From positions 1-42,440 of the forward strand of contig NZ_JAURWA010000073.1 in the NCBI RefSeq assembly GCF_030655195.1: a stretch of 42,440 bases of DNA, read 5' to 3'. Below, piece after piece: positions 7,702-17,586 of the stretch. Under the pieces are notes generated by a model that was given only the letters and a program-made list of their open reading frames with translations, made no database searches and was not told where the DNA came from. Every line of letters begins with the position of its first letter. The first letter of the stretch is position 1. Source of the stretch: Patulibacter sp. GTDB taxonomy: Bacteria; Actinomycetota; Thermoleophilia; Solirubrobacterales; Solirubrobacteraceae. The position numbers were made by a program, and so were the translations under genes.

Positions 7702-8586
7702 TCAGCGGCGGGCCATCGCGGAGACCACGACGGGACCGAGATCGCGCGGCCCCAGGGCGGTGCGCCCGCCGAGCACGTCGTAGCCGAGTCGCTCGACCCG
7801 GTCGAGGACGCGGCCGTAGACCGCCCGGGCCAACCGCATGCCGCGCCGCATCGACGAGGGCACGTGCTGCTCGACCTCGACCGTGTCGGCGAACAGCCGC
7901 CGCGCGCGGTCGACGTCGTGGGCGATCCGGGCGCGGAGCGCGGGGGAGGCGACGCCGTGGCGCAGGTCGTCCTCGTCGAGACCGGGCAGGTAGACGCGGT
8001 CCATCAGCCAGTCCTCGCGGACGTCGCGCACGAAGTTCGTCAGCTGGAACGCGACCCCGAGGCGGGCCAGCGGCTCCGTGCCCTCCTGCCGCGCGCCGAG
8101 GAGCGGCGCCATGAGCCGACCGACCGTCGCCGCGCTGCCGTCCATGTACCGGTCGAGCTCGGCGTCGTCGGCGATGCGGACCCGGTCGTCGCAGTCGATC
8201 CGCATCGACCGCATGTAGGTCGTGAGCAGGTGGAGCGGCAGGTCGTGGCGACGCCCGGCGTCGGCGAGCGCGGCGAGCACGGGGTGACCGGGCGGGCGAC
8301 CCTCGACGCTCGCGTCCAACGCCGACTGCCACGCGTCCAGCGCGGCTCGACGCGTGGTCGGGTCCGACGCGCGGCCCCGTCCGTCGACGATCTCGTCCGC
8401 GCCGCGGAGGAACCCGTAGAGCGCGTGGACCGCGGGACGCGTCCGGCTGGGGAGCCGCGCGGTGGCCACGAAGAACGTGGGGTCGTGGCGACGCTGCATG
8501 CGCCGGCACCGGTCGTACGCGGCGACGACGGCCGCGTCGGGATCGACGGCCGTGGGGGGGACCTGCGGAGCTGTGCGAGTGATCAC
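7702..8586 (-). CDS. Phytoene/squalene synthase family protein
   Basis: 294-aa trans-isoprenyl-diphosphate synthase, head-to-head type, acting on GGPP or FPP. The two aspartate-rich motifs are present: DEIVD (near 96-100, in YGFLRGADEIVDG) and DVRED (in TNFVRDVREDWLMDRVYLP). Downstream conserved text includes QLTNFVRDVREDW and YLPGLDEDDLRHG. Length matches CrtB/HpnC/HpnD-type enzymes. The start is GTG 8584-8586, with ACGATG about 7 nt upstream as a possible -10; an ATG just upstream is out of frame. No desaturase (crtI) or squalene-hopene cyclase is nearby, so the product (phytoene, squalene or an intermediate) cannot be decided from context. It converges with the UbiB-like gene. Confidence 0.87.
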   Translation of the reverse strand: MITRTAPQVPPTAVDPDAAVVAAYDRCRRMQRRHDPTFFVATARLPSRTRPAVHALYGFLRGADEIVDGRGRASDPTTRRAALDAWQSALDASVEGRPPGHPVLAALADAGRRHDLPLHLLTTYMRSMRIDCDDRVRIADDAELDRYMDGSAATVGRLMAPLLGARQEGTEPLARLGVAFQLTNFVRDVREDWLMDRVYLPGLDEDDLRHGVASPALRARIAHDVDRARRLFADTVEVEQHVPSSMRRGMRLARAVYGRVLDRVERLGYDVLGGRTALGPRDLGPVVVSAMARR

Positions 8587-8712
8587 TGGCCCCCATCGTC
8601 CCAGCGCGGGCGGGCGGACACAACGTCCTGGTGCATCGGACGCGCGTCACCGGGCTCGGGAGCCACCGCCGACGCCGCCCGGAACACCCTGGCCATCGCC
8701 GACCGCACGGCG

Positions 8713-8718
8713 TACGCT
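8713..8718 (+). promoter_or_regulatory. -10-like hexamer of the DUF2277 gene
   Basis: TACGCT lies 6 nt before ATG 8725 with no ribosome-binding site, the recurring leaderless arrangement of this window. Confidence 0.4.
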
Positions 8719-8724
8719 GGACCC

Positions 8725-8994
8725 ATGTGCAGGAACATCCGCACCCTCCACAACTTCGAGCCCGCCGCGACGGACGACGAGGTGCGGGCCGCCGCACTCC
8801 AGTTCGTCCGGAAGGTGAGCGGTTCGACCTCGCCGTCGCAGGCCAACGAGCAGGCCTTCGCCCACGCCGTCGACGAGGTCGCCCGGATCACCGAGGAGCT
8901 CCTGGCCTCACTGGTGACGGCGGCGCCGCCGAAGGACCGCGAGGTCGAGGCCGCGAAGGCCCGCGCCCGCAGCCAGAAGCGCTTCGCCGCGTAG
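8725..8994 (+). CDS. DUF2277 family protein
   Basis: 89-aa protein beginning MCRNIRTLHNFEPAATDDEV, which matches DUF2277: small soluble bacterial proteins with an N-terminal MCRNIxxLxNFxPPxTxxE signature and an invariant Cys2. The function of the family is unknown. The C-terminus is basic (AKARARSQKRFAA). The ATG at 8725 is fixed by this signature. It converges with the gene at 9002, only 7 nt apart. Confidence 0.88.
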   Translation: MCRNIRTLHNFEPAATDDEVRAAALQFVRKVSGSTSPSQANEQAFAHAVDEVARITEELLASLVTAAPPKDREVEAAKARARSQKRFAA

Positions 8995-9001
8995 TCCGGG
9001 C

Positions 9002-9535
9002 TCAGAGCGGCAGGCGGGCCACGGCCAGCCAGTTGCCCCCGTGCGTCGTGCGGAGCGTCGCGCGTCCCGACGCGTGCTCCACGCAGCGCCGGATCGCCGC
9101 CTCCTCGCGGGGCCCCGGCACGAGGGGCTTCGGCCGGTCGCCGGCGGGGAGGGTCTGGACGCCCAGGACGAGCGCACCGTCCTCGGTGCGGATCCGCACG
9201 TGCACGCGCTGATCCGACGCCGCGCACCGCGACAGCACGCCGACGATCTGCGCCAGGACGAGGTAGGCGGCGCGGTCCACCGCCGCCGGGACCTCGTCCG
9301 ACGTGGTGCGGTCGGAGACGCGGACCGCGTGCCCCTGCCGCGTCAGCCCCGCGAGCAGGCGTCCTGCGTCCGCCAGACCCGGAGGGCCGGCCGGCGCGTC
9401 CTCGTGCCGGGCCTCGGACGGGACGGCGACGTCGGAGGGGCCGGCGGCCGGAGCGCCCGTCGCCCGGGACCGGCGCGATCGCAGGCGGGCGAGCCTGCCG
9501 GGGGCGAGTCTCGCGGTCGTGGGGTCCGGGTCCAT
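9002..9535 (-). CDS. Degenerate HATPase-like protein
   Basis: 177 aa. The first 70 residues are low-complexity, basic and proline-rich. The rest follows the layout of the C-terminal ATPase domain of histidine kinases: DRAAYLVLAQIVGVLSRCAA where kinases have the N-box helix, a strand pair VHVRIRTEDGALVLGVQTL where the D-box lies, and a final HASGRATLRTTHGGNWLAVARLPL matching the terminal gGxxxxxxxxgGgxxvxxxLP. The key residues are lost: no Asn in the N-box, no DxGxG and no GxGL. It is therefore probably not an active kinase and may be a pseudo-kinase or binding module. ATG 9535 has no ribosome site. Confidence in the fold is moderate. Confidence 0.5.
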   Translation of the reverse strand: MDPDPTTARLAPGRLARLRSRRSRATGAPAAGPSDVAVPSEARHEDAPAGPPGLADAGRLLAGLTRQGHAVRVSDRTTSDEVPAAVDRAAYLVLAQIVGVLSRCAASDQRVHVRIRTEDGALVLGVQTLPAGDRPKPLVPGPREEAAIRRCVEHASGRATLRTTHGGNWLAVARLPL

Positions 9536-9866
9536 GGAGGAGGTATCGGTCCGGTACCGGGTCGACTTGAATCTGAGACGACATCGATACGTCCGGGTGT
9601 CCGAGGGTACCGCTCGTCCGGCGGGGCGCCGCCGGTTCCCGGCCGCCCCGGGGCCGCCCTTCCGGCGGCCGCGCCCGTGACCCGGTGTGCCCGTCGGCGC
9701 CGTGCGGGGTACCCGGTCTGGACGGCGCCTCCCCGCTGTGCCCGACGACGCCCGGCCGCTCGCGCTGCCGGTCCGGTCGAGCCACGGTGGTCGGCCGTCG
9801 CCCGACCGACCTCCCGCCCACCGTGCACGCGACTCCGACCACGACCGGGCCTTCGGCCCGCCGCGC
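9536..9866. other. Intergenic stretch without a convincing gene
   Basis: 331 bases between the divergent genes starting at 9535 and 9867. Locally less GC-rich around 9560-9600 (TTGAATCTGAGACGACATCG), where promoters for one or both flanking genes probably lie. No clear operator, hairpin or small gene is seen. Confidence 0.4.
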
Positions 9867-10286
9867 ATGAAGCAGCTGACCTACCGCGCGACGATCGGCG
9901 GTGAGCACCTCGTCATCCGCTTCGCACGGGGCGAGTTCGAGACGGTCGACCCGTCCGAGGCCATGCTCGACGACCCGCCCCGGTGTGCCGGGGCCGCGGG
10001 GGCGCACGCCTGGTACGCCGTCGTCCTGGCGTGGCACCGGCGCGGCGACCACGGCGTCCGCTGGCACCGCGACGTCGTGCGCGAGATCGTGGGTGACGCC
10101 CGGCGGCGCTGGGCCGACGGGGCGGAGGCGCACCAGCGCCATCCGATCCACGTCTTCCAGGACGCCGCGAGGGAGAGCGCCGAGCGGCACTACCCGCCGC
10201 CGGCGCCGCGCGCGGCGGTCGAGGTCGAGCTGCCCCCGGCGCTGCGCGGCTCGCTCCTGCGTCCGCCCGCCCGCCGCCTCCGCTGA
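9867..10286 (+). CDS. Hypothetical protein
   Basis: 139 aa, family not recognised. The N-terminus MKQLTYRATIGGEHLVIRFARGEFETVD looks like a beta-hairpin start; the middle is rich in His, Trp and Arg (AWYAVVLAWHRRGDHGVRWHRDVVREIV) and the end is proline/arginine-rich. No signal peptide or membrane segment. Start ATG 9867 is chosen because the sequence upstream in frame looks non-coding (Arg/Pro-rich). Convergent with the globin gene 27 nt away. Function unknown. Confidence 0.6.
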   Translation: MKQLTYRATIGGEHLVIRFARGEFETVDPSEAMLDDPPRCAGAAGAHAWYAVVLAWHRRGDHGVRWHRDVVREIVGDARRRWADGAEAHQRHPIHVFQDAARESAERHYPPPAPRAAVEVELPPALRGSLLRPPARRLR

Positions 10287-10313
10287 CCCGCGACGGCCGG
10301 GTCGGCCCGTGGC

Positions 10314-10757
10314 TCAGCGGTCGCCGCGGCCCGGTCGGCCGTGGCGCGTGATCGCCAGGCCGGTCAGGGGACCCTCGGGCGCCGGAGTCATCGTCTGCAG
10401 GCGGCCGTGGAAGGCGAACGCGACCCGGTCGGCGTGCGACTTCGCCTGCTCGGCCCGCGGCCCGGCGAAGAGCTCGTCGACCGCGGCGTGCCAGAGGAGC
10501 AGCCAGCGCTGGAAGTGGCCGGCCCGCAGCTGCACCTGCGCGTTCAGCGTCGCGTGGGGGTGGAACGCGCCGCCGCTGTAGGACCGTGCCCCCAGCAGGA
10601 TCGTCTCCCAGAACGACGCGATCGTCGGCACGTGCGCCTCGAGGTCCAGTCGGGCGACGTCGGTGAAGATGAACCCGATGATCGGATCCGTCAGCGCGCG
10701 GCCGTAGAACGCCCGCACGAGGCGCTCGCAGTCGGCCCGGTCCTCGATGTCGTGCAG
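10314..10757 (-). CDS. Group III truncated hemoglobin (start codon uncertain)
   Basis: Heme-binding globin, about 147 aa, likely for O2/NO handling. Family features: DIEDRADCERLVRAFYGRALTDPIIGFIF at the N-terminus, the SFWETILLGARSYSGGAFHPHATLN segment, and the proximal histidine in AGHFQRWLLLWHAAVDELF, where HFxRW is typical of group III. The body is intact but the start is odd: in this frame I find no ATG, GTG or TTG between the globin domain and a point more than 400 nt upstream. The reported start is CTG 10755-10757, the last codon that keeps the conserved DIED; an upstream in-frame CTG in the GLRPP segment is another option. Noncanonical initiation, a frameshift in the extreme 5' end or a sequence error are possible. 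Divergent from the VOC gene. Confidence 0.72.
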   Translation of the reverse strand: MHDIEDRADCERLVRAFYGRALTDPIIGFIFTDVARLDLEAHVPTIASFWETILLGARSYSGGAFHPHATLNAQVQLRAGHFQRWLLLWHAAVDELFAGPRAEQAKSHADRVAFAFHGRLQTMTPAPEGPLTGLAITRHGRPGRGDR

Positions 10758-10876
10758 CGCGGCGATGACGCAACGATGGCAGGCCGCGCCGTCGGGCCGC
10801 CCGCCCGGGGGACGCAGGCCGGCATCCGCCCCGTCGTCGTCCGATGAGTTCGGGGCGCGACGGCGGTCCTCGGGAC

Positions 10877-11281
10877 ATGAGCACGACTCCCACCACCCCG
10901 TCCACCCTGCAGAGCATCGGCGTCGCGATGTTCGCCGTCGCCGACCAGGACGCCGCGATCGCGTTCTACCTCGAGAAGCTCGGCTTCGAGCTGCGCAACG
11001 ACACGACCTTCGGCGAGGACGGAGCGATGCGCTGGGTCGAGGTCGCCCCGCCGGGCTCCGTGGCGCGCCTGGCGCTGAACCCGCCGATGGGCGGGAAGGT
11101 CGGGGGGTCGACCATCGGCGTCGAGACCCCCGACGTGCCGGCGGAGCACGCGCGCCTCGCGGCGCTCGGCCTGGACGTCGGCCCGACGCCGCAGGCCGTG
11201 CCGGGCGCACCCCTGCTGTTCATGATGCTCGACCCCGACGGCAACCACATCGCCGTGGTCGAGGCACCGCCGGCGGCGTAG
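10877..11281 (+). CDS. VOC (glyoxalase/bleomycin resistance) family protein
   Basis: 134 aa, one VOC module of two beta-alpha-beta-beta-beta repeats. Typical signatures: VADQDAAIAFYLEKLGFELRND at the start of repeat 1, and GAPLLFMMLDPDGNHIAVVE at the end of repeat 2 (DPDGN, with E as the final metal-site position). Such proteins are metal-dependent isomerases, dioxygenases or binding proteins; the substrate cannot be inferred. ATG 10877 is preferred because the fold begins about 14 residues later; an in-frame ATG at 10844 would add an 11-residue Arg/Gly extension. Ends in a strong hairpin. Confidence 0.85.
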   Translation: MSTTPTTPSTLQSIGVAMFAVADQDAAIAFYLEKLGFELRNDTTFGEDGAMRWVEVAPPGSVARLALNPPMGGKVGGSTIGVETPDVPAEHARLAALGLDVGPTPQAVPGAPLLFMMLDPDGNHIAVVEAPPAA

Positions 11282-11291
11282 GCGCCGCCGG

Positions 11292-11318
11292 CCTCGTCGG
11301 CCCGGCGGGCCGACGAGG
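11292..11318. terminator. Bidirectional hairpin terminator
   Basis: Perfect 12-bp stem, CCTCGTCGGCCC and GGGCCGACGAGG, with a 3-nt loop. It lies 10 nt after the VOC stop and 25 nt beyond the stop of the convergent gene at 11344, so it can serve both. Confidence 0.75.
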
Positions 11319-11343
11319 GCGTCCGGCGACGAGGACGTCCGGG

Positions 11344-11877
11344 CTAGTACCGGGCGCGGCGGGGCCGGCGGCTCAGGGCACGGGCCCGCACCGCGAGCGC
11401 CCGCGGGCCCCGGCGTTCTGGGACGACGTCCTCGGCGGCGGCCTCGACCGTCGCCCCGAGGACCGACCACGCGGCACGCAGGCGCACCCGCTCCTCGGCG
11501 TCGGGCTCCGCCTCGACGAGCTCGGCGACCCGCTCGGCGATCCGGCGGGACGCGGGCAGGGTCTCGTCCGGGGTGACGGGGGCGGGCGCGAGCACCCCGG
11601 CGGCCTCGCGGCCCAGCGGGGTGGGGGAGACGGTGAGGTGGTCTCCGGCGTCCGTCGTGACGGCGATCAGGCCCTGCATCCGCAGCGGGGTCAGCTCCTC
11701 CCGGGTCGGAGGCGCGACGTCGCAGGGCCACGACAGGTCCGCGGCCCGGTGGTCCCCGGCCGCGACGCGGATCGACTCCCGCGGGGCGCGGCCGTCGCCC
11801 GGATCGGCGTCGCAGGCCCGCACGACGCAGCGCAGGAGGGCCCGCGAGCGGTCCGACAGGACGATGGAGTCGAGCAC
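11344..11877 (-). CDS. Hypothetical protein, winged-helix-like middle
   Basis: 177 aa, family not recognised. The N-terminus VLDSIVLSDRSRALLRCVVRACDAD is helical. The middle (PTREELTPLRMQGLIAVTTDAGDHLTVSPTPLGREAAGV) reads like the recognition helix and wing of a winged-helix protein: 'LxxxGLIxxxxxxxxxLTxxGxxAA'. The C-terminus is a helical basic segment. A small DNA-binding protein is therefore possible, but I am not sure. GTG 11875-11877 is chosen because TAGCGT lies 7 nt upstream (leaderless layout); an ATG at 11934 would extend it by 19 residues through that promoter-like box. Confidence 0.5.
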   Translation of the reverse strand: MLDSIVLSDRSRALLRCVVRACDADPGDGRAPRESIRVAAGDHRAADLSWPCDVAPPTREELTPLRMQGLIAVTTDAGDHLTVSPTPLGREAAGVLAPAPVTPDETLPASRRIAERVAELVEAEPDAEERVRLRAAWSVLGATVEAAAEDVVPERRGPRALAVRARALSRRPRRARY

Positions 11878-11884
11878 GGTCCCG

Positions 11885-11890
11885 ACGCTA
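11885..11890 (-). promoter_or_regulatory. -10-like hexamer of the 11344-11877 gene
   Basis: On the minus strand TAGCGT lies 7 nt before GTG 11877, the same box and spacing as the TetR gene at 16168. Confidence 0.4.
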
Positions 11891-11962
11891 GTGCCCCCGG
11901 TGTGCTCTTCGGGTGATGGGCGTGTGAACGTCACCCTCCGGGCGGCAACCGCGCCGCGCCGG

Positions 11963-14341
<2,379 letters not shown>

Positions 14342-14525
14342 CGGTTCTCCGTCGGGTCGGCGGGGCGGGGCGGGACCGTGGTGCGGCCCGGCGGCGTCGG
14401 GGCGATTCAACCAGCCGGCAGGCGGTCCGGCGGGATCTTCGTGGGGGAGGACCGGCCGGAGACGCCCGGCGGGCGGTGGACGCGGCGCGGCCCCCGACGC
14501 CCGGTGCCGCGGGAAGATGCTCCGG

Positions 14526-15335
14526 ATGCCCGCCGCCGCGTCCGCGTTCCTCCGCCTCGACGAGCACCGGTTCCTGCCGACGGAGCACACCGGGGGTGCG
14601 TGGACCCCGGACGAGCAGCACATCAGCCCGATGAACGGTCTCGTCGTGCACGAGGTCGAGCGCTTCGTCGCGGCGACCCGTCCGGACGACGGCCTGCAGA
14701 TCGGTCGGGTCTCGTTCGACATCCTCGGGACGCTGCCCCTGGAGGATGTGACGATCGACGTGCAGGTCGTCCGCCCGGGCCGCACGATCGAGCTGCTCGA
14801 GGCCTCCGTCGTCTCGCGCGGTCGGGTCGCCGAGCGCGCCCGGATCTGGCGGATGGCGACCGGCGGGACGGGGTCCGTGGCCGGCGGACGGCCCGATCCG
14901 CTGCCCGCACCCGACGCCTGCCGGTCCGTCGACCTGACGCGGATCTGGCCCGGCGGCTACATCGCGTCGCTGGAGGTCCGGCCCGTCGTGGACCCGGAGC
15001 CCGGCCGGACCACCGCGTGGCTGCGGACCGCCGTGCCGCTGCTCCCGGACGAGCCGGTCGGTGCGCTGGCCCGGTACGTCGGGCTCGTCGACACGGCCAA
15101 CGGGATCGCGGTGCGCGAATCGCCCGCGACCTGGCTCTACCCCAACGTCGACCTCACGATCCACCTGCACGACCAGCCGCAGGGGCCGTGGGTCGGCCTC
15201 GACACGACGGTGACGTTCGGGTCCGGCGGGCTGGGCCTGACCTCGACGGTGCTGCACGACGAGCGCGGGGCGGTCGGACGGGCGGCCCAGACCCTCACCC
15301 TGCGGCCGCGACCATCGGCCGGCGAGGTGAGATAA
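14526..15335 (+). CDS. Thioesterase-like (hotdog fold) acyl-CoA protein
   Basis: 269 aa. Two hotdog-like halves: about 1-110 (WTPDEQHISPMNGLVVHEVERF, GRVSFDILGTLPLEDVTIDVQVVRPGRTIELLEASVVSRGRVAERARIWRM) and about 150-265 (WLRTAVPLLPDEPVGALARYVGLVDTANGI, then WVGLDTTVTFGSGGLGLTSTVLHDERGAVGRAAQTLTL). This matches the double-hotdog acyl-CoA thioesterase-like family (TesB/4HBT-like), which hydrolyses acyl-CoA in the cytoplasm; the substrate is unknown. ATG 14526 is preferred over 14517 because GGGAAG stands 9 nt upstream. The gene ends 10 nt from the convergent SDR gene. Confidence 0.8.
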   Translation: MPAAASAFLRLDEHRFLPTEHTGGAWTPDEQHISPMNGLVVHEVERFVAATRPDDGLQIGRVSFDILGTLPLEDVTIDVQVVRPGRTIELLEASVVSRGRVAERARIWRMATGGTGSVAGGRPDPLPAPDACRSVDLTRIWPGGYIASLEVRPVVDPEPGRTTAWLRTAVPLLPDEPVGALARYVGLVDTANGIAVRESPATWLYPNVDLTIHLHDQPQGPWVGLDTTVTFGSGGLGLTSTVLHDERGAVGRAAQTLTLRPRPSAGEVR

Positions 15336-15344
15336 CGCCTGCGA

Positions 15345-16085
15345 TCAGACGGCGGTGCGGCCGCCGTCGGCGGCGACGACCGCCCCGTGGACGTAGCTCG
15401 CCCTCGGGGATGCGACGAACGCGATGACTCGGGCGATCTCCACGGCGTCGGCGGGGTGGCCGAGGGGCGTCGTGGACGCGAGCTGGTCGAGTCCGTCGCC
15501 CATCGCGACGGTGCCCTCGGTGCGGGTCGGGCCGGGGGAGACCGCGTTGACGCGCACGCCGCTGGGTCCGAACTCCGCGGCCCACGTCCGGGTCAGCGAC
15601 ACGAGAGCCGCCTTCGAGGCGCCGTAGGCGGCGGTCCCGGGCAGCCCGAACTCGTCGACCATCGTCGTGACGTTCACGATGCTGCCCCGACCGCGCTCGG
15701 CCATCCCAGGGGCGATCGCGGCCGTGAGGAAGTACGCGCCGCGGACGTTCACCGCGAAGGTGTCGTCGAACGTCGCCGGGTCCAGGTCGGCGGTGGCGGC
15801 GAACGGGAACAGCCCGGCGTTGTTGACGAGGACGTCGATCTCGCCCACCGCGGAGGCCAGACGCCGGACGTCGTCCACGTCGCCGAGGTCGGCGGCGACG
15901 AACCGGGCGGTCCCGCCGGCCGCACCGATGGCGGCGACGGTCTCGGCCCCGCGGTCGGCGTCCCGACCGGTGACGACGACGTGCGCCCCGTCGGCGGCCA
16001 GGAGCAGGGCGGTCTCGCGGCCGATGCCGGAGGTGGCGCCCGTGATGAGCGCGGTCGTGTTCTGCAGGGTGAGGGCGTCGGTCAT
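15345..16085 (-). CDS. Short-chain dehydrogenase/reductase (SDR)
   Basis: 246-aa classical SDR, NAD(P)(H)-dependent oxidoreductase. Cofactor loop TGATSGIG near 15-22, NNAG near 89-92, catalytic Ser in VNVTTMVDEF region, YGASK with the Tyr-x3-Lys pair near 153-157, and the PGPTRTEG segment after strand 6. RxxR-type residues in VVTGRDADRG after strand 2 suggest NADP preference. It ends in ADGGRTAV, the usual SDR tail. Divergent from a TetR gene, with two palindromes between them, so it is very likely the direct target of that regulator. The substrate is unknown. Confidence 0.9.
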   Translation of the reverse strand: MTDALTLQNTTALITGATSGIGRETALLLAADGAHVVVTGRDADRGAETVAAIGAAGGTARFVAADLGDVDDVRRLASAVGEIDVLVNNAGLFPFAATADLDPATFDDTFAVNVRGAYFLTAAIAPGMAERGRGSIVNVTTMVDEFGLPGTAAYGASKAALVSLTRTWAAEFGPSGVRVNAVSPGPTRTEGTVAMGDGLDQLASTTPLGHPADAVEIARVIAFVASPRASYVHGAVVAADGGRTAV

Positions 16086-16106
16086 GGAAGCTCCGCTTCG
16101 TCTGAA

Positions 16107-16153
16107 CAGACAGGTCTGTCTGCCCATAGGGAGGACTATAGACAGATCTGTCT
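16107..16153. promoter_or_regulatory. Two TetR-type operators between SDR and TetR genes
   Basis: CAGACAGGTCTGTCTG (16107-16122) and the perfect palindrome AGACAGATCTGTCT (16140-16153) share the arms AGACAG/CTGTCT. Their centres are 32 bp apart, about three helical turns, on the same DNA face. They cover both divergent promoters, including the box before the TetR start (TAGCGT, 16156-16161). Confidence 0.8.
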
Positions 16154-16167
16154 GTTAGCGTGGGGGC

Positions 16168-16752
16168 ATGGCCGACACGATGAAGCGCGCCTCCCCGCGG
16201 GATCGCCTGCTGGACGCGGCGGACGAGCTCTTCTACGCCGAGGGGGTCTGCTCGGTCGGCATCGACCGCGTGATCGCCGAGGCCGGCGTGGCCAAGGCGT
16301 CCCTGTACAGCAGCTTCGGGAGCAAGGACGCGCTCGTCGGCGCGTATCTGAAGGAGCGCAGCGCCGGCTGGCAGGCGCACGTCGCGCGGGAGCTCCCGGT
16401 CCGCTGGGAGACCGCGGAGGACCGGCTGCTCGGCGTGTTCGACCTCCTGGGCGAGTGGTTCGCCGCACCCGGGTACCACGGGTGCCCGTTCATCAACGCC
16501 AGCGCCGAGGCCAAGCCCGACGGCGGGATCGAGGCGGTGTCCGACGAGCACCGCGCGTGGGTCCGGTCGCTGTTCTCGCGCCTCGCCGGCGAAGCGGGCG
16601 CCCCGGAGCCGGACCGCCTGGCGCGATGCCTGTCGCTGCTCTACGACGGGTCGATGGTCGCCGCCCGGCTGGACCGCGACCCGTCCGCGGGATCCGTCGC
16701 CCGCGAGGCGGCCGCTGCACTGCTGAGCGCGGCGCTCCGCACGTCCACCTGA
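16168..16752 (+). CDS. TetR family transcriptional regulator
   Basis: 194 aa. The N-terminal HTH (about 10-55) reads RDRLLDAADELFYAEGVCSVGIDRVIAEAGVAKASLYSSFGSKDALVGAYL. The ligand-binding part contains GYHGCPFINASAEAKPDGG, a segment typical of the TetR group with a Cys in 'GCPF/Lxn' often paired with SDR or quinone-type targets. The start ATG follows TAGCGT by 6 nt, without a ribosome site, so translation is probably leaderless. It should bind the two palindromes just upstream, repressing itself and the divergent SDR. The inducer is unknown. Confidence 0.9.
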   Translation: MADTMKRASPRDRLLDAADELFYAEGVCSVGIDRVIAEAGVAKASLYSSFGSKDALVGAYLKERSAGWQAHVARELPVRWETAEDRLLGVFDLLGEWFAAPGYHGCPFINASAEAKPDGGIEAVSDEHRAWVRSLFSRLAGEAGAPEPDRLARCLSLLYDGSMVAARLDRDPSAGSVAREAAAALLSAALRTST

Positions 16753-16774
16753 CCGCGGACCGGCGCCGGCCGGG

Positions 16775-16787
16775 CCCCCAAAGGGGG
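16775..16787. terminator. Weak hairpin after the TetR gene
   Basis: CCCCC-AAA-GGGGG, followed by a T-containing run (TCGTTCCGTTCC). A weak intrinsic terminator candidate, 22 nt after the stop of the TetR gene. Confidence 0.4.
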
Positions 16788-16950
16788 GTCGTTCCGTTCC
16801 GGGTTTCCATAAGATCGATTATCGAGCGCAGAAGGAGCCGAGAGGGGTGGGGCGTCTCGAGATCTCGGACCGACGACGCTCGACATCCGTCGGACGCCGG
16901 CGTCCTCGGCACTTCCGGGCGATCCGCCGCCGTGGGTGGGTGCAGATGCC

Positions 16951-17508
16951 CTATCGGTCGAGCACCTCGTGCAGGTGCTCGCGGACCGACTCGAGCGCTT
17001 CGGTGCTGCGGCACGCGCGGCACATGACCAGTGCACCCTCGACGGACGAGAGGAGGATCAGGGCCAGCTTCCGCGAGTCCTCCTCCGGGATGCCCCGGTC
17101 GACGAGCTGACCGCCGACGATGCGGAGCCAGTGCTCGAAGGAGGTGCCGGCGGCGTCCCGGGCCCCCGGCAGCGCCGTGCCCTCCAGTGCGGCCGCGGCG
17201 ATGGGGCACCCTGCCGTGAAGTCGGTCTCGTGCAGCAGACCGATCCAGAGGTCGACCTGCGCGTCGACGAGGGCGTGGACGTCACCGGACATCCGGCGCA
17301 TGGCGGCGGCGACGAACCGCCCGGCGTAGGCGGTCGCCTCGGCGGTGAACTGCTCCTTGCCGCCCGGGAAGTGGTGGTAGACGGAGCCCCTCGGCGCGCC
17401 GCTGTGCTCGAGCACATCGGCGAAAGCCGTTCCCGAAAGACCCCGCTGCCGAAAGAGCCAGGCCCCGCTCTCGAGCATCCGGGTTCTCGTCTGTGCGCGC
17501 TCCGACAT
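16951..17508 (-). CDS. TetR family regulator, YxaF/LmrA-like
   Basis: 185 aa. HTH at about 5-52: QTRTRMLESGAWLFRQRGLSGTAFADVLEHSGAPRGSVYHHFPGGKEQF, where GAPRGSVYHHFPGGKEQ is the hallmark of the LmrA/YxaF subgroup. The ligand domain has FTAGCPIAAAALEG, also typical. It lies divergent to the P450-GST pair with palindromes in between, so it probably represses them and itself. Start ATG 17506-17508 fits the family N-terminus. Members of this subgroup respond to flavonoids or drugs in other bacteria; the ligand here is unknown. Confidence 0.88.
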   Translation of the reverse strand: MSERAQTRTRMLESGAWLFRQRGLSGTAFADVLEHSGAPRGSVYHHFPGGKEQFTAEATAYAGRFVAAAMRRMSGDVHALVDAQVDLWIGLLHETDFTAGCPIAAAALEGTALPGARDAAGTSFEHWLRIVGGQLVDRGIPEEDSRKLALILLSSVEGALVMCRACRSTEALESVREHLHEVLDR

Positions 17509-17512
17509 TGCG

Positions 17513-17528
17513 TATGCATTTTTGCATA
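17513..17528. promoter_or_regulatory. Operator 1 between TetR and P450 genes
   Basis: Perfect palindrome TATGCA-TTTT-TGCATA, 5 bp before the TetR start. It shares the half-site TGCATAGT (17523-17530) with operator 2. Confidence 0.6.
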
Positions 17529-17545
17529 GTAGGCTCCTGCGGGTT

Positions 17546-17569
17546 CGACTAGGCAATCCTGCATAGTCG
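17546..17569. promoter_or_regulatory. Operator 2 upstream of P450
   Basis: Inverted repeat with 10-bp arms, CGACTAGGCA and TGCATAGTCG (one mismatch), 4-bp centre. Its half-site TGCATAGT matches operator 1. The centres are 37 bp apart. It lies 17 bp before the P450 start. Confidence 0.65.
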
Positions 17570-17586
17570 GCGATCGAAGGGCACAC

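Noticed and set aside
16847..17110. Possible small gene with GAAGGAG ribosome-like site and TAAGAT box after the TetR gene
   Set aside because: The product is Arg/Ser-rich without any recognisable pattern and overlaps the second TetR gene antisense by 160 nt.
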